A stretch of 64,000 nucleotides of DNA from Lantana camara. Lineage: Eukaryota; Streptophyta; Magnoliopsida; Lamiales; Verbenaceae. Location of the stretch: contig CM074855.1 of the NCBI GenBank assembly GCA_037501455.1, forward strand, positions 51,777,001-51,841,000. Reading direction: 5' to 3'. Each line of letters begins with the position of its first letter. Positions within the stretch are counted from its first letter, which is position 1. The position numbers and the translations under genes were made by a program. Shown here piece by piece: positions 10,904 through 22,630 of this stretch. A model generated the notes under the pieces. The model was not told the DNA's origin. It did no database searches and was given only the letters and a program-made list of their open reading frames with translations.

Positions 10904-12009
10904 ATAACTAGCTTCACTTACTAAACTTAAAACCTATTGATGGAATGCTAGGAATTTAATTCAAAATTTGCATCTCGAATTAAATACATATTATTCGAAA
11001 TGAGCTTAATATTTAATGGGGATTTTCGAATCAAGTGAAGAGTTGTTCGGTTCGACCTCACCAACATATATGTTATCCAATTTTATTAGTCTTGATTAAT
11101 GCAAGTACACTTAAATGCATTTCAAACAAGCACATAAACAGATAACATGTCATAGCATGATACTAACATGTAATGATCATGGGTTCTAGCTATCTTATGT
11201 GTGATATGTGGGAGCCACTCCATAATCACAAGTTCTAACATACATGCCACATAAACAGTTTAAATCACATAAGGGAAAGCGGTAACAAAATACGAGCCCT
11301 ATCTCTATTACATTTTTACAATTGAGATTCCCCTCCCTAACATTTTGAGGGGTCTTCACTTATGGACACCTTGTTACTTGAATGTGGTACATCTTACTCT
11401 ATGGGTGCATTGTCTCCAAAATGAAAATAAAACCTCACCACCTATCTCTACTCTCAAATTACAATAAAAAGAAAAAGACATAAAGTAATAAGGCTCAATC
11501 TTAATATTGGCCTTAGACAATTACACGGGGCATACCCCGGCCTCAAAACAGTAATATGGAAAGCCACATAATAAATCACATAACAGTACGTACATAAGTG
11601 AGGCTCCAACCTCAATTGAAAAACGCAACTATAGGGCTCCAACCCCAATTTAAACCATCCATGTGCATAAATTAAAACCTTACATAAGTCTAAACCCATG
11701 ATCACCTAACATGCTTTTGCGAGAATTTAAATTAGCCAATAAATAAAAATTCTCGTTTCAAGTCCTAATGACTTAAAACACGACTTGATGCGAGTCTTAT
11801 TTATAAAATTTTTCAATAAATCCCAATTTACAAAAACCAATAAAATTCCAATTAATTTCTGAAAATTAATAATTTTATCAATGATGTATTTTCCCAAAAT
11901 ATAAACCGTTTCTATTTCTCAAAAATCCCAATTTTAAGTTTTATTCAAAAATTAAAATAAATATTCAAAAATAAAATTTTAAAATTAAAATAAAAAAAGT
12001 TGGGACTGG

Positions 12010-12260
12010 ATTGCACGAAATACGAAAAATCGGATTGCGATGGAGAAAACGGGGCCCGTACGCGAAAGGGCTGCGCGCTCACGCCGCGCGCTGGTACGCG
12101 TGGCCCTCTCGGCTAGTGCGGGCGGGCGGCTGGGCGGTGACGGGCGGGCGCGCCAGAGAGGCTCCCGCACAGGTGTGCGGGAGGTGCTGGGCGGCTGCCC
12201 GGCGCACGCCTAGGCCAGGCGGGCGGTGACACGCGACGCCTTCGCGCGCAGGGTTTCTCG
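12010..12260 (-). other. GC-rich block in Copia A leader
   Basis: About 250 bases of very GC-rich sequence with many CGCG, GGGCGG and CCCG words are set in AT-rich surroundings. The equivalent block in Copia B is 44515-44830, at the same distance from the primer site. The two blocks are clearly less alike than their flanks. Confidence 0.7.
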
Positions 12261-12535
12261 TGTTCGTCGTAATCCGGGTTTTCGGTTCGTGTTTTTGTTC
12301 AAAAGCAAAACCAATCCAAGAAATCCAAAAACAGTTTATATAGTTTCAAATCTAAAATAGTTTTCAAAAATTAAATTTTGCAAAAACCAATTTTCAGAAA
12401 CTTTCAGGAAAAAAAAAATACAGTTTCGTAATTCAGGCTTTCTAAAACAATTACAAATACTCAATCGCATCAAGCCTAAGAATTTCTTCCAAATTCAGAA
12501 TAATTGAGACGAATCAGAAACAAGATTAACGAGGT

Positions 12536-12548
12536 GGCTCTGATACCA
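12536..12548 (-). other. Copia A primer-binding site
   Basis: Reverse complement TGGTATCAGAGCC lies two bases inside the LTR boundary (LTR ends CCAACA on the minus strand). It is complementary to initiator-Met tRNA. Confidence 0.9.
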
Positions 12549-13265
12549 CTTGTTGGAAAACAGGAATTAGAAAGCAGCGGAAATTTAAAATTCTTTCCAA
12601 CAAAAGGATCTTAGACTCGCAATCGTGAATCCAAATTCGTAGAGATCAAGAAACTCACTTGGGTAGTAGCTTTCTTGACACGTTTTGAGCTGCCCTCAAA
12701 CGCGCTTCATGCGGTAATGGCAACCCGTTCCTCGAAAGTCTGTTTCTACTTCAGAATCCATTGTAGGAATAACAATCCATACCAACCTGGATTCAAATCA
12801 TGTTATGGAAGTTCTTAACAATACAACATAAAGAAAGAAACATGAAACGAGAAAGAGATGATTGAAACTCCCTTCGAAAACCAGTTTTGCGAAAGTAGAA
12901 ATCTGCAAGCCATAAAACCCTTGTGAAAAAATTCATCCTTCAGGATATGGACGAACGGTTTTCGCCATCTTCTTTGGTTCGATTTTTTCACTCGTTTTCT
13001 ATTGGGTTTAGAATCGTTTCATCATCCCTTCTGGTCATTTTGCTTGATCCCCACTTTTGGTAAAGCTCGAATCTTCAAAACTTCTAACTTGAAGCTCTCT
13101 AGAGATAGTCCACCAACTTGGCTACAATCTAACTAGTAAGGATGCTAGTTCTCTAGTTAGTGTTTAGGCTTAACCTAGGGTTTCGTTTATCTTGGAGAAA
13201 GGATGGTGTTCAACACATGAACCAAAAGAATTCTCGATTAGCTCTTAGGGGAGCTCGAGCTCCCA

Positions 13266-13274
13266 TATATATAG
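13266..13274 (-). promoter_or_regulatory. Predicted TATA box of Copia A LTR
   Basis: An alternating TA tract at 13266-13274, read on the minus strand, is followed by GGGAGCTCGAGCTCC, as is the TATAAATA of Copia B. The position relative to the G-box cluster is conserved. Confidence 0.6.
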
Positions 13275-13594
13275 GATGAGAGTGGCCGAAAATCCTAGTC
13301 CTTATGGACTAAGGATTTGGTCCCTCTCTCCTATTACTTGATCATCAAGTAATTTTGACTTTGACTTTGAATTCAAATTCAAATCAACTTTCAAGAGAGC
13401 TAAAATATCCAAACTATTTTTGGATAATTTTATACTTTATTTATTTAAAATAAATAACTTATTTTATCTAATTAATTAATTAACAATTAACTAGATTATT
13501 TTTCTCCAAAATAAGACTTTCTTTTTAATTCAAAATTAAACCAAAGTCTATTAAATAATTAACAAATTAATTATTTAATATATAATTAAATAAT

Positions 13595-13663
13595 CACGTG
13601 TGGCACACGTGTCACAATGACACTTGTCCACTCACGTGACCCACACGTGTGGTTTCACACGTG
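13595..13663 (-). promoter_or_regulatory. G-box cluster in Copia A LTR (5 CACGTG)
   Basis: Five palindromic CACGTG cores lie at 13595, 13606, 13633, 13644 and 13658 within 69 bases, several extended to ACACGTGT. G-boxes bind plant bZIP and bHLH factors and form the core of ABA-response elements (established knowledge). The cluster is upstream of the TATA motif in element orientation. Confidence 0.75.
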
Positions 13664-14806
13664 TGGAACCCTCTAGGCCCGATTAACTCGTTTAATCATT
13701 TTGAAGCCTTAACTCATGTAACCAAGTTGTTGTGTGTGACCCTCTAGGTTCTCAATTCAATTAGCAATGACCCTAATTAATTAATCAGTCCACAGATTAA
13801 ACGACCATGGTCTAGCAACAGGTGTTTAACCCCTAGCTGAATTGGAATGTTCGGATTCGACAGAACCTTTAAGTCATTGATTCATGTGAGATACAATCCT
13901 CCTACTTACTATCTCTCAACCTAGATCTAGGGTAAGAGAATAATCAGAACCCTAATAATCTGGTCTTAAAGCTAAGTGCATTTAAAGCTAAGTGCATTTT
14001 ATATCCATTTGATCTCAATCCAAGAAACCCTTTTCTTTATGTCTTGATCTACTGCCTTGGCCAAGGACTCCATATAGCATATGAATGACTTACACAATAA
14101 TAGATCACCTTGCATATGCAAGTGTAGGTCCTTTCTTGATTCTCATTCACTTTCATGAGTCACTTGTGCAGCCCCAGCATAAGCCTTGAATCAGTTATCT
14201 AAGGCGACACCCTTTAAAGCTTATACCAAAAACTACAGAGTTAACTCATAAAGTGACATGGAACCTCAAGTCTAAGGATCAATTAATCACATCAATGACT
14301 CGTGAGATTTTTCCTAATCTGGAAGTTTCCATTTCCTGAAATAGAAACTTCCTTTCCCATTTAGGAATCTTCTCACACGGGGCATCTCAGTGAACTTACT
14401 TATTGAAGTAAGCACCCTCATGTATCACACACGTATCAACTATACACTTTGCACCTCCATGAAACAAGGTGGTCCTTCTTAAGGGCGTGATCCCACAAGC
14501 AAGCCTTACAGGAGTCAGGTTGACACTCCCACTGTCTGTAGGACTCATCGGCTTGGAGTATTTTACTAATCATGACTTATGTGAAATAGGGCTCGTTTCA
14601 TGAACCATTTAACCTAAATGGTAGACTCCTAAAGTCATCAGGATTAGGGGAGTTCTCATACATGCACAGCTAAAGTAAACGGATTATGAAGAAGTGTTTG
14701 CCTATGATATTAATCAATCGTATATTATTCAAAGATTGTCTATGATACTAGGAAAGTCCCAAAATGGATTATCACTAATCGGCTTTCTAGGGCACTATTC
14801 CTAACA

Positions 14807-15191
14807 GGGGTTGCATTGTGCAATGAAGGGGAAGAGAGATGGAAAATTGCACTTTGGTCCTTCGATAATTTAAGTACTTCGTTTGGGTCTCGAAAGTTTG
14901 GTAGGTGAGTAATTGGAGTCAAATTCAAATTTCGATTAAGTCCAAGGATTTCATATGAGTTCAAATACGTACATGATCAAAATAAAACATTTCTTAGCAA
15001 GTGAACATATTAAAAACGAGTTTAAATAACATAATCACTTAAATCATATTTGTCACATAATATCAATTACTTCACGAAATTATTAAATTAAATGTTCACT
15101 TAGCAATTAAAACATAATTAAATCACATAACACTCGGTCTAAACCCACTCGTGACATCATACCTGACTTATCGAGAAATCGGGGCGTTACA
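14807..15191 (-). repeat. Start of a minus-strand Gypsy LTR, truncated by Copia A
   Basis: Read on the minus strand, the sequence starts TGTAACGCCCCG at 15191, the typical 5' LTR terminus of the Gypsy families here, and ends abruptly at the Copia A LTR. The rest should lie beyond Copia A, left of the window. The plus-side flank (from 15192) is G2 LTR sequence, so this element appears to have inserted into G2. Confidence 0.7.
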
Positions 15192-16950
15192 TTTATTTTA
15201 AACGCATGAGGTGATTTATGTGCATACATGCAACGTGTGACCTCTATGCAATCTCATGCTTATCGTTCCTTATTACATTGGCTATTTCTTGGGTTATTAG
15301 CCTCGTTTATAATTTATGAACTTGTTAACTTGTTGTATAATGTGTTATATGCCTTATTACGATCTATAATGTGATTTCGGTGTTTTTATATGCATTATAT
15401 AACAAGATATGTGTTTTCGTATGCTTCGTTTCATTACTTTGTATGATATGTCTTCGCTCTTTTATGATATGTATGCCTTGTATAAGAATTATAGGTTCAT
15501 ATAACGTGAAATATGCCCGTTATGGCTTGGTATGACTTAGATGCTACTTTGTTGCATATCATTAGCATCACTTGCATTCATATGCATATGCCGAGCGTCT
15601 AATTGGTGCATAATGAGTCTAAGTCATCCCTTGTTGCCTGTTTTGTACAGAGTTTCGCCCCAAGGGTGATGAGGTCGTCTCGTAGGCATTCTTTGCTACC
15701 TTTTGTCTTCGTTGCTTCTTCAAGGTGTGGTTTTATTTCTTTTAGTTATATCGACCTAAAACCCTATGTGTTTTGAAACCCGCATAGGAAATATATATAT
15801 ATATATAGTATATGATAAATACATGTATGATATGTATTTGAGGGCTTATCCCGCTTGTGAAAGATCTTGTAAATGTTTTTATATGTATATACGCTACATT
15901 TTACTTTGTTTTATAAAGGCTTTTGATACGTTTTCAACTTGTCGCGAGATATGACCTTGAAAGATAGGTCCATTGAACTTGTAATTGACATGATAGGCCC
16001 TAGAGATTGTGGGACAGAGAATCCGGGTCGGCCAAGGGGTCGCCGGACAAACCTCTCATTCATGATCTCCACAGGTAAACCCATTAGGAGGTTGGTGGGG
16101 GATGGAGTCCGACAGGCGTGAGTGTCGCAAAACTCACGTCCTGCTTGCTTACATGGATGGTTAAGGGTAGGATCCAACCCTTCCATCAGTGGAGTTGAGG
16201 TGGGATTGTTTTGTTTTGAACATGCTTGATTTGTACTTGTCTTAACATGGAGAAAGCCGTACTCGCCGAGTTAGTAAGTGTTGTCTTGTCTTGTCTTGAA
16301 TCTATAAAATGAGAATGGATTTCCTAATTAATTAAAATTGGTTATTTTGGCCGTCAACCTTTAACTTCTTTTATTATATATATCTATTACCACGGGAAAA
16401 GATTTGGTATGCAAAACCCATCCCCAGTTCATGGGTTGTTTACGCTCTTGTTACTTGCTTTGCTCTATACGTATATGGGTGTATGTTAGCCCCCTCACCA
16501 GTCTGTAGGAATGACCCTCGTTGTTTCTCTCTTTCTCCCCCTTGTTTCTTGAGTTGCAGGTGCAAGAGTGGTTCGAGCTAGGCGACGGTCTATCTTTTGA
16601 GTCTTTAGAGTCGTGTAGTTTGAGTCTCATGCATTCCTTCTGGGTTTATTTTTTATTTTCGAGCTTCTGAACACATGTGTATGAATTTGATATGTTATGG
16701 AAATCATGTATTATGATTTTTTTGGCCCGTAGAGGCCTGACATGTATAATTGTTTATAAGTTTTGCTAGTGTATTATATGTATGTATACTTGTATCTTTG
16801 CGATCCTGTTGCATCCGCTTATGTTTTGAATTTCGTTTGCGCACTCTGGTATAGAGTCTAGACCGCCTAGCCTAGGGTTTCTTTTGCTTATCTCCCGTTC
16901 GCTATGGCTTGATGCGTGTGTGGAGTCCTTGTTTCATTAGAAAATCGGAG
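15192..16950 (+). repeat. G2 5' LTR, truncated at both ends
   Basis: This is related to 29490-31030. It carries the conserved GCCGAGCGTC block (about 15590), an acceptor-like CAG at 15649-15650, a donor-like GTGTGG at 15725, and a GTTGCAG/GTGCAAG acceptor-like site at 16558-16559. The right end lacks the usual TGCTACA and primer site: LTR-like sequence passes into leader sequence around 16940-16955, indicating a deletion. Confidence 0.78.
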
Positions 16951-17120
16951 CTCGTGTCGTATCGGGTTTGTCTAGTTCATTCAGCTTAGGATTATGTGGT
17001 AGTTTGCATTCACTACTTCACTTGTGTGATTTATTTGTTATTAACTGAATTAATTGTTCACATGAACATGCACTAAAAACCCGCATGCATCGGTATTTTG
17101 TATTATATCTCCTTTTCAGG

Positions 17121-18062
17121 ATGTCTTCCCAACACTCATTATCGGGAGAAGAACGAGTACAATTGATCTATCGAGAGTTGCAAGGTTGCAATCCTCCAAT
17201 GTGGTTCAGAGGTGATGATGTCAAAGCCTAATTATGGATTTCAGAGATTTCATGGATTTGGAATACTCTATCTGGAACACCACAAGATAGAGTGAATTGT
17301 ACTTCCCATTTGGTTCAAGGTCAAGCTTCCATTTGGTTCAATGAAGTAACATCGGAAATGGTAAGGTCCGGAAAAGAGCTTACATGGGAAAATTTTATTC
17401 GGGAATTCCACAATAGGTATATTCCTTCTAGTGCAAGAGTAAAGAGACTTCGGGAATTTCTAGATCTCTGACAAGATTTGAAGATGAAAGAGAATTATAT
17501 GGAAGAACTTGAAATATCGGACCCTTATGTTACACAAGTCGTCAACAACTACTAACTTAAAGCCCGAAATTTTAAGTTAGAACTTAAGAATGACATCCAA
17601 CAAACTCTTGGTGTTTCAACGGTGAATCTTTGGTCCGAGGCAATGAGGAAGGTGGTTCAAGGTGAAATGGATAAACAACAACTGAAGCTTCACGCCTTTC
17701 AATTGGAACAAGGATCCGGTTCGAGTTCAAGTTTGGGTAAGAGGCCCATACCACAAGAGAAATCCCAAAAATTTCAAGATGTTAACTCATTCAAGAAAAG
17801 GAAGCTTTGATTGCCGAGACCGATTCCGGTGCCTATTCTATCGACCCCGATTCATTGTGCTTTTTGTAAAGGTCCATATCATACAGAGGAAGAATGTCGA
17901 AAACGGTTAGGTACTTGCTATGGGTGTGGTCAGTTGGGACATAAGGTGAACACTTGCCTAGAGAACAAGTACCCAAGACTTTTGAAACGCCGTGGTTCCG
18001 CGATCTCTACTCAAGCTCAAGTCGACATCGAACTCGACACTACCACCATGGTGAAAGGTACA
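17121..18062 (+). pseudogene. G2 gag pseudogene with two zinc knuckles
   Basis: The ATG at 17121 follows TTTTCAGG, the same start context as in the Tekay and G6 gag genes. The frame stays alignable to chromovirus gag (for example LTWENFIREFHNRYIP) and ends with two CCHC knuckles, CAFCKGPYHTEEEC and CYGCGQLGHKVNTC (about 17856-17960). In-frame stops lie at 17229, 17469, 17553 and 17808. After the knuckles it reaches the linker before protease and then loses homology near 18062. The product would have been the nucleocapsid precursor; this copy is dead. Confidence 0.85.
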
Positions 18063-19248
18063 CTAAAGCATACATGGCATCTCATACATGCATATCTTAT
18101 TCTCGGGAAACCTATCTCTTTGTTACCTATCTCTCTTTGTTGCTTTTAGTGTTTGCATGTTGCTTGCGTTGTTACTTCTATTCTTTAGTGTGAACTCTCT
18201 TCCTTGGGAGAGTTTTGTGAGGAGAGTGCCCGAGTGGTTGGTGAGTTGTGAGGGCCGAGCTTTTGGTGGTTGCTTGAAGGCGCCTTGTTAAGGTATGAAG
18301 TTACCTTAGGTGTGGGTTTGTTGTTCGGGCACTGTTTTGTGTTGGTGGTTGCTTTTAGAAGGTCCGTTTGGGCTCAACGATATTTTCGGGAATTAGATGA
18401 AGGCTAACCCGTCTATATCCGTTGAGGAGAGGTTGTTCAATCCGGGACCGTGCGACAAGCTTTGTGGCTTACCTTTAGGTTAACTGAGGGATCGAGCCAA
18501 GCTTGAGGAGATGAAGATCGTAGTAAGATTTTCTTGATGTATCCTTGAAGATGGAGATCTTTATCACTTAATGGGAGCATTTAGTTATCGTGATCTTTAT
18601 CCCGGAAGTTGGACTTTGCTTGAAGATTCTCTTTTGGAAGACTGTAACAGGGTTGTTGGAGTTGAAGGTGTAGTTTGACAAGCTCTTAGAAGGTGGTTCA
18701 CTTGTTCGGGTACTTCTTCGTGGGGTGCTTTGTTCTATCTAAAGAAGAAGACGGGACTTTAGAATGAGCAAACCACCGTGAGATGCACAATTTAATTATG
18801 GAAGATTAACACCCTTCACTTGCTTCTTGAGTTGTTCGTTCTTCTTCAGAGTTTCGTGGTCTACGCCGAGGTTGGTTCAACAAGGGTATTGTCAACTAAG
18901 TGATCGAGTAGAAGAACCGGTAAGGGTAACGGCGTAAGAAAAGATGTTGCAAACTCTATGTAGCAATGTTAAAGTACCTTCGGTTGAAGACCGAGCATCA
19001 AGGACCGGTTGGATTCTCTAACTACTTCCGAATTTTATTTGGAAGTGGGAGCAAACGGCCATGGACTTTGTGTCCGGTTTGCTAAGATTCAGGGGACTTC
19101 ATGAGATTTGAGTGATTGCTCGTTTTAGTGAGTTAATCCATGAGATTTGAGTGATTGCTCATTTTAGTGAGTTAATCCATTTACTAATGACTTTGTTGTT
19201 CGACAAGGGTTCGAGAGCTTTGTGGTTTGGAGATGAAGACCCTTCTTT
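18063..19248 (+). pseudogene. G2 decayed pol remnants
   Basis: This is mostly unrecognisable sequence with scattered pol scraps. The clearest is near 19045-19110, where EWKWEQ-like and MDFVSG-like stretches match the integrase core of the Tekay element (53286-53340). Protease, reverse transcriptase and RNase H are absent or unrecognisable, so large deletions have occurred. A 39-base unit is duplicated in tandem at 19101-19178 with one mismatch. Confidence 0.55.
19101..19178 (+). repeat. 39 bp tandem duplication
   Basis: Two adjacent copies beginning ATGAGATTTGAGTGATTGCT (19101-19139 and 19140-19178) differ at one base. It lies in the decayed integrase region of G2 and is probably a replication-slippage product. 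Confidence 0.85.
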
Positions 19249-19285
19249 AGGACCTGAGGACAGGTCCTTTTGAACGGGAAGAGAT
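19249..19285 (+). promoter_or_regulatory. G2 pre-PPT hairpin and polypurine tract
   Basis: AGGACCTG (19249-19256) and CAGGTCCT (19261-19268) form the same perfect 8 bp stem, with loop AGGA, as in G1. A purine tract (GGGAAGAGA) follows, then the LTR start TGTAACATCC at 19286. Confidence 0.82.
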
Positions 19286-19500
19286 TGTAACATCCCAACT
19301 TTTTGGCCGTTCAGTTATGCCGTATCGAGAGTGCTATGTGCGTATTTTAATTTATTTAATTACGTTATTCTATGATTAATACATTGATTATGTGATTAAT
19401 TGAATTATATGAATTAAATATTATACTTTGAATATGAATTTTAATACATTTATGTTCGTTATTCGTGTACCTTGACCCGTATATGCCCGTATGTGATTTC
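19286..19500 (+). repeat. G2 3' LTR, left part
   Basis: It starts TGTAACATCC after the polypurine tract and is interrupted by G3. The last five bases, ATTTC (19496-19500), are duplicated after G3. Confidence 0.85.
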
Positions 19501-22500
19501 TGTAACGCCCCAGTTTTTAGGTAGTACAGCATGACGTTTGTGTTTACCAAATTGCGCGTGATAATTATTTATACGTTTTTTATATATTTTAATTTTATTT
19601 TAAATATATTAAATGTTGATTACTTTATTTTAATGTTATTAATATCAAATATATTTATATATATATATATATATTAAGGCGGTATGAGTTGTTTATTAAC
19701 ATATTTGCATGAACTCATGAAATCCTTTTTAATTAATAATTATGCATGCATGTATTTATTATGCATTTGAATTTTTATATTATTTGGAAATATTATGAAT
19801 TTTATTGTTACATTGCGTATGAGTGACATTTACGTGCTTCATTTCTATTTAAATGGATACTGAAATTTCGTGTAAATTTAATATGTTGGACTTATACGTG
19901 TCTTGTATATGAATATATGTTCGTTTCGCATTTTCGGATTCAATTGCATGTGTTTCGAGTTTATTTTAATTTTGGAATCCAAGTCGGGGGCTAACGAGCA
20001 CTTAGCACACCCTTGGTTCCGTATTTAATATCTCGAGCTCGGGAACTCGGAATCGAGTTTCATCAACTTCGTTGAACTAGTATCAAAGATTCGGGTTTAA
20101 TAAACTTAGCCTTATATTTTTCCAAAGTCATTTGAACCTCCGAAATCCAACCGAAAAACGAAACGGCGACCAAACTGACCTTGTTGCACATAAATGGCCA
20201 TAACTCATTCATTTGTTGACCAAATTAACCATGGTTAGACTTTATAGAACCCTAAATCAAGCCTATAACCTGCCATAAACCCCCCAAACCGAACCAATCC
20301 TTCCCACTTGCTGAAAATTGACCAAACATCCTCTGCTTCCCAGTTTTTCCACTAGCTCAAGCGCTACCAAGAGATTCAAGCTCAAATCTTCTTCCAAACC
20401 TCCATTAATCCACAAGGTAAGCTTAGATATGTTATGTACATTCAATATGAGTCATTTTCATTTATTCATCCCTAATTTTGATCATTATTTCATGGATATA
20501 TGGCTGCCTTGAGTAGATCTTTAGGTTTTGAGCATTTTGGTTGATCTCTTTCAATTCTTGAGGTTTTTGTATGATTCCAAGCACGGAAATGATTGTTTTG
20601 ATCTCCTCTTTACATTTATGGTGATGTATTAGCTGTTAGTTGAGGCATTTATGAGCCACCATTAATGAGTTGTTGAAGCTTTGGCATGAAATGATCACCA
20701 TACACCCCACCTCACGTCTTGTTGGTTTGAGAGCATGGTTGCACGTTGGTTTGGAGTTATTTTGCTGCATACTTGTGATTAATTGATGGCTGAAAGTGTT
20801 GGGAAGGTTGTGCCTTAGTTGTGCTTTGTTTTGTTGTTGCTCTGTTTTTCTGCTGCGTACTTTAAACACGGGCGTGTCAACTTTTTCTTTTTCAGCATGA
20901 CACGGGGGTACACGACTGTCTGGTCTTGCTGTACCGAGACACGGGGGTGTCCCGGTTTGCTTTATAATGGTGAAACGGGCGTGTCACCTTCTGAACTTCA
21001 TGCATATTGTTATTGCATGCTGCTGTACGTGCATGTGTTATAAATATATACATATATATATATATATACATTATAATATAATATATGTAGGTATATTTAA
21101 TTATATATTTTTATATGTTTATTAAATAATAAATGTTATTTGATTTAATTGAATGTGTTTAATTGTTTATGTTCTAATTGTAAATGTGATTTAATACGTG
21201 CTATGCTCCTATTTGAGTTATTTGATTAATTGGATTGAAAATGTGGAATTATGAATCCGAATGAAAGTGAACGAATGAATGAATGACTTCATTATATGAT
21301 TTAAATTCCTTAATAGTGCACATGAACATTTTCACGACATAATGTCATCTTTTAACATTCATATCATGATCTTTGCATTGTCGAGCGTCTTATATGGTCA
21401 TATTGAGTTTCACTTCACCTTTATTGCACAGATTTTGATTCCGTTGGAGATGATGCCGGTCCGTGAGGCTCGTGTGTTCTCCTTTTTGCCGTTTAAGGTG
21501 GGTTTCTCTTCTAATTAGATAAATGACCCTATATACCTTCAATATGAAAAGCTTTCGACCAAAAATGAATATATATATATATATAGAGTCGTTTTGAAGA
21601 TTAAATGTTTTCAACGTAAAGCCTTATTTTATGAATCCTACCTAATGTTTTGGCGAGAAATGAATGAATGAATGCACTGAATGGGGCCCAGGGACTTGGT
21701 GTGAGTTGTGACCCAAGGAGGCAAGGGCTGGCGGTGATCCCTCATACTAGTCCCACTAATGAACGGCATAACCGAACCTCGCTAGGAGTGAGCAAGGAAT
21801 GGACGCTGAGTGTCATCTGGGGAGTCATGTTCCCCTTTTGGTCAATGAATGGGTGGATGGGCCTTGCAAACCCGCCACCAACCCGGAAGAAGAAGGTGTA
21901 AATGTTATTGAATGCGCACGAAAGAATGATATGCATGAAAAGAAAGAATGAATGAATGTTAATGAATTACACGAGGTGTTGGTTGGAGATAATGCACGCC
22001 CACTCGCCGGGCCACTATTGACCTAATGTAAATGAATCATTATAATCCCTTTTGACGATTTCTATTCACCTACTTGGGAAATTCTTTAAAAACCTCACTT
22101 GGGATTATAGCTTGCATGTGATTGTTAAATACCGTCGTATATTATATTTGTACCCTGTTTTATACCAACCAGTCCCTTTTGGACTGAACCCGTTTGGCTT
22201 TCAGTTCTGTTGTGCAGGTGCCAAGGGAGCTAGGCGGGATTTCGAGTCATAGGTCTTGCATTCGCTTTTAGCCCTTGTATTTTGGTCTAACACTCACATA
22301 TTGCACTTTTGATCATTGTATATGAACTTTATTGGAGCGTACTTGTTTTGAGTCTTGATGGCATTTGAGGGTGTATATGACTGAAAATTGGAACTGTGAT
22401 GCTCATTGCATATATACATGATGTATGTTCGTTTATTGCTTCTGCAAATGTATTTACTCAGATTTTATGGTTTTAAAGGTTAGCACGCCTAGCATAGCGT

Positions 22501-22609
22501 GTGTGTGTGTCCCCGTTCGCCGGGACTTAGCTCGGGTATGGATCGTCAATTTCATATTCGGGTTGGGTCTCGGTGCGGGGGATGTGGTACTTTGCGCTCG
22601 GGTGTTACA
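19501..22609 (+). repeat. G3 5' LTR (3109 bp)
   Basis: It begins TGTAACGCCCC and ends GTGTTACA. It contains a cluster of GACACG-GG-CGTGTC-type palindromes (20866-20990) and donor-like CAAG/GTAAGC at 20417. Further right are a GTCGAGCGTC block near 21379, an acceptor-like CACAG at 21430-21431, donor-like AAG/GTGGG at 21498 and an acceptor-like GTGCAG at 22216-22217. AT repeats occur near 21045-21070 and 21570-21586. Confidence 0.9.
20866..20990 (+). repeat. Palindrome cluster in G3 5' LTR
   Basis: Four related inverted repeats include ACACGGGCGTGT (20866-20877), GACACGGGGGTGTC (20938-20951) and GTGAAACGGGCGTGTCAC near 20970-20987. The 3' LTR copy of the last is a perfect 8 bp arm pair (27211-27228). 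The cluster sits upstream of the conserved GTCGAGCGTC block. Confidence 0.8.
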
Positions 22610-22617
22610 TCCTTAAG

Positions 22618-22630
22618 TGGTATCAGAGCC
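22618..22630 (+). other. G3 primer-binding site
   Basis: TGGTATCAGAGCC lies eight bases after the LTR end and is complementary to initiator-Met tRNA. Confidence 0.92.

Larger units (their letters stand above)
10404..12535 (-). other. Copia A leader region
   Basis: This untranslated leader between primer site and gag is over 2 kb, unusually long. It matches 44254-46505 of Copia B along its length, for example the words around 11150-11290 and 11454-11710. It carries a four-fold conserved motif (10584-10903) and a GC-rich block (12010-12260). Short frames in it, such as 11454-11705 on the minus strand, are not domain-like. Most of 11400-12000 is AT-rich. Confidence 0.7.
8777..14806 (-). mobile_element. 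Copia A: decayed Ty1/Copia element, interrupted at its integrase by G1
   Basis: Read on the minus strand, the order is 5' LTR (14806 to 12551), primer site, a leader of about 2.1 kb, then degenerate gag and the start of pol. The order and sequence match Copia B at 42306-58575. The element breaks at 8777 where G1 is inserted; the remaining pol and 3' LTR should lie left of the window. Its own right flank is a Gypsy LTR (14807-15191). Confidence 0.85.
12551..14806 (-). repeat. Copia A 5' LTR (2256 bp)
   Basis: On the minus strand it begins TGTTAGGAATAGTGCC at 14806 and ends TTTTCCAACA at 12551. It is related to the Copia B LTR (42306-44238), which is about 320 bp shorter. It contains a five-fold G-box cluster (13595-13663) and a TATATATA promoter motif near 13266-13274, both in the same order as in Copia B. 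Confidence 0.9.

Noticed and set aside
11985..12229. Arginine- and alanine-rich frames on both strands in the Copia leaders (also 44423-44845)
   Set aside because: Typical artefacts of very GC-rich DNA with few stop codons. The two Copia elements do not preserve the peptides.
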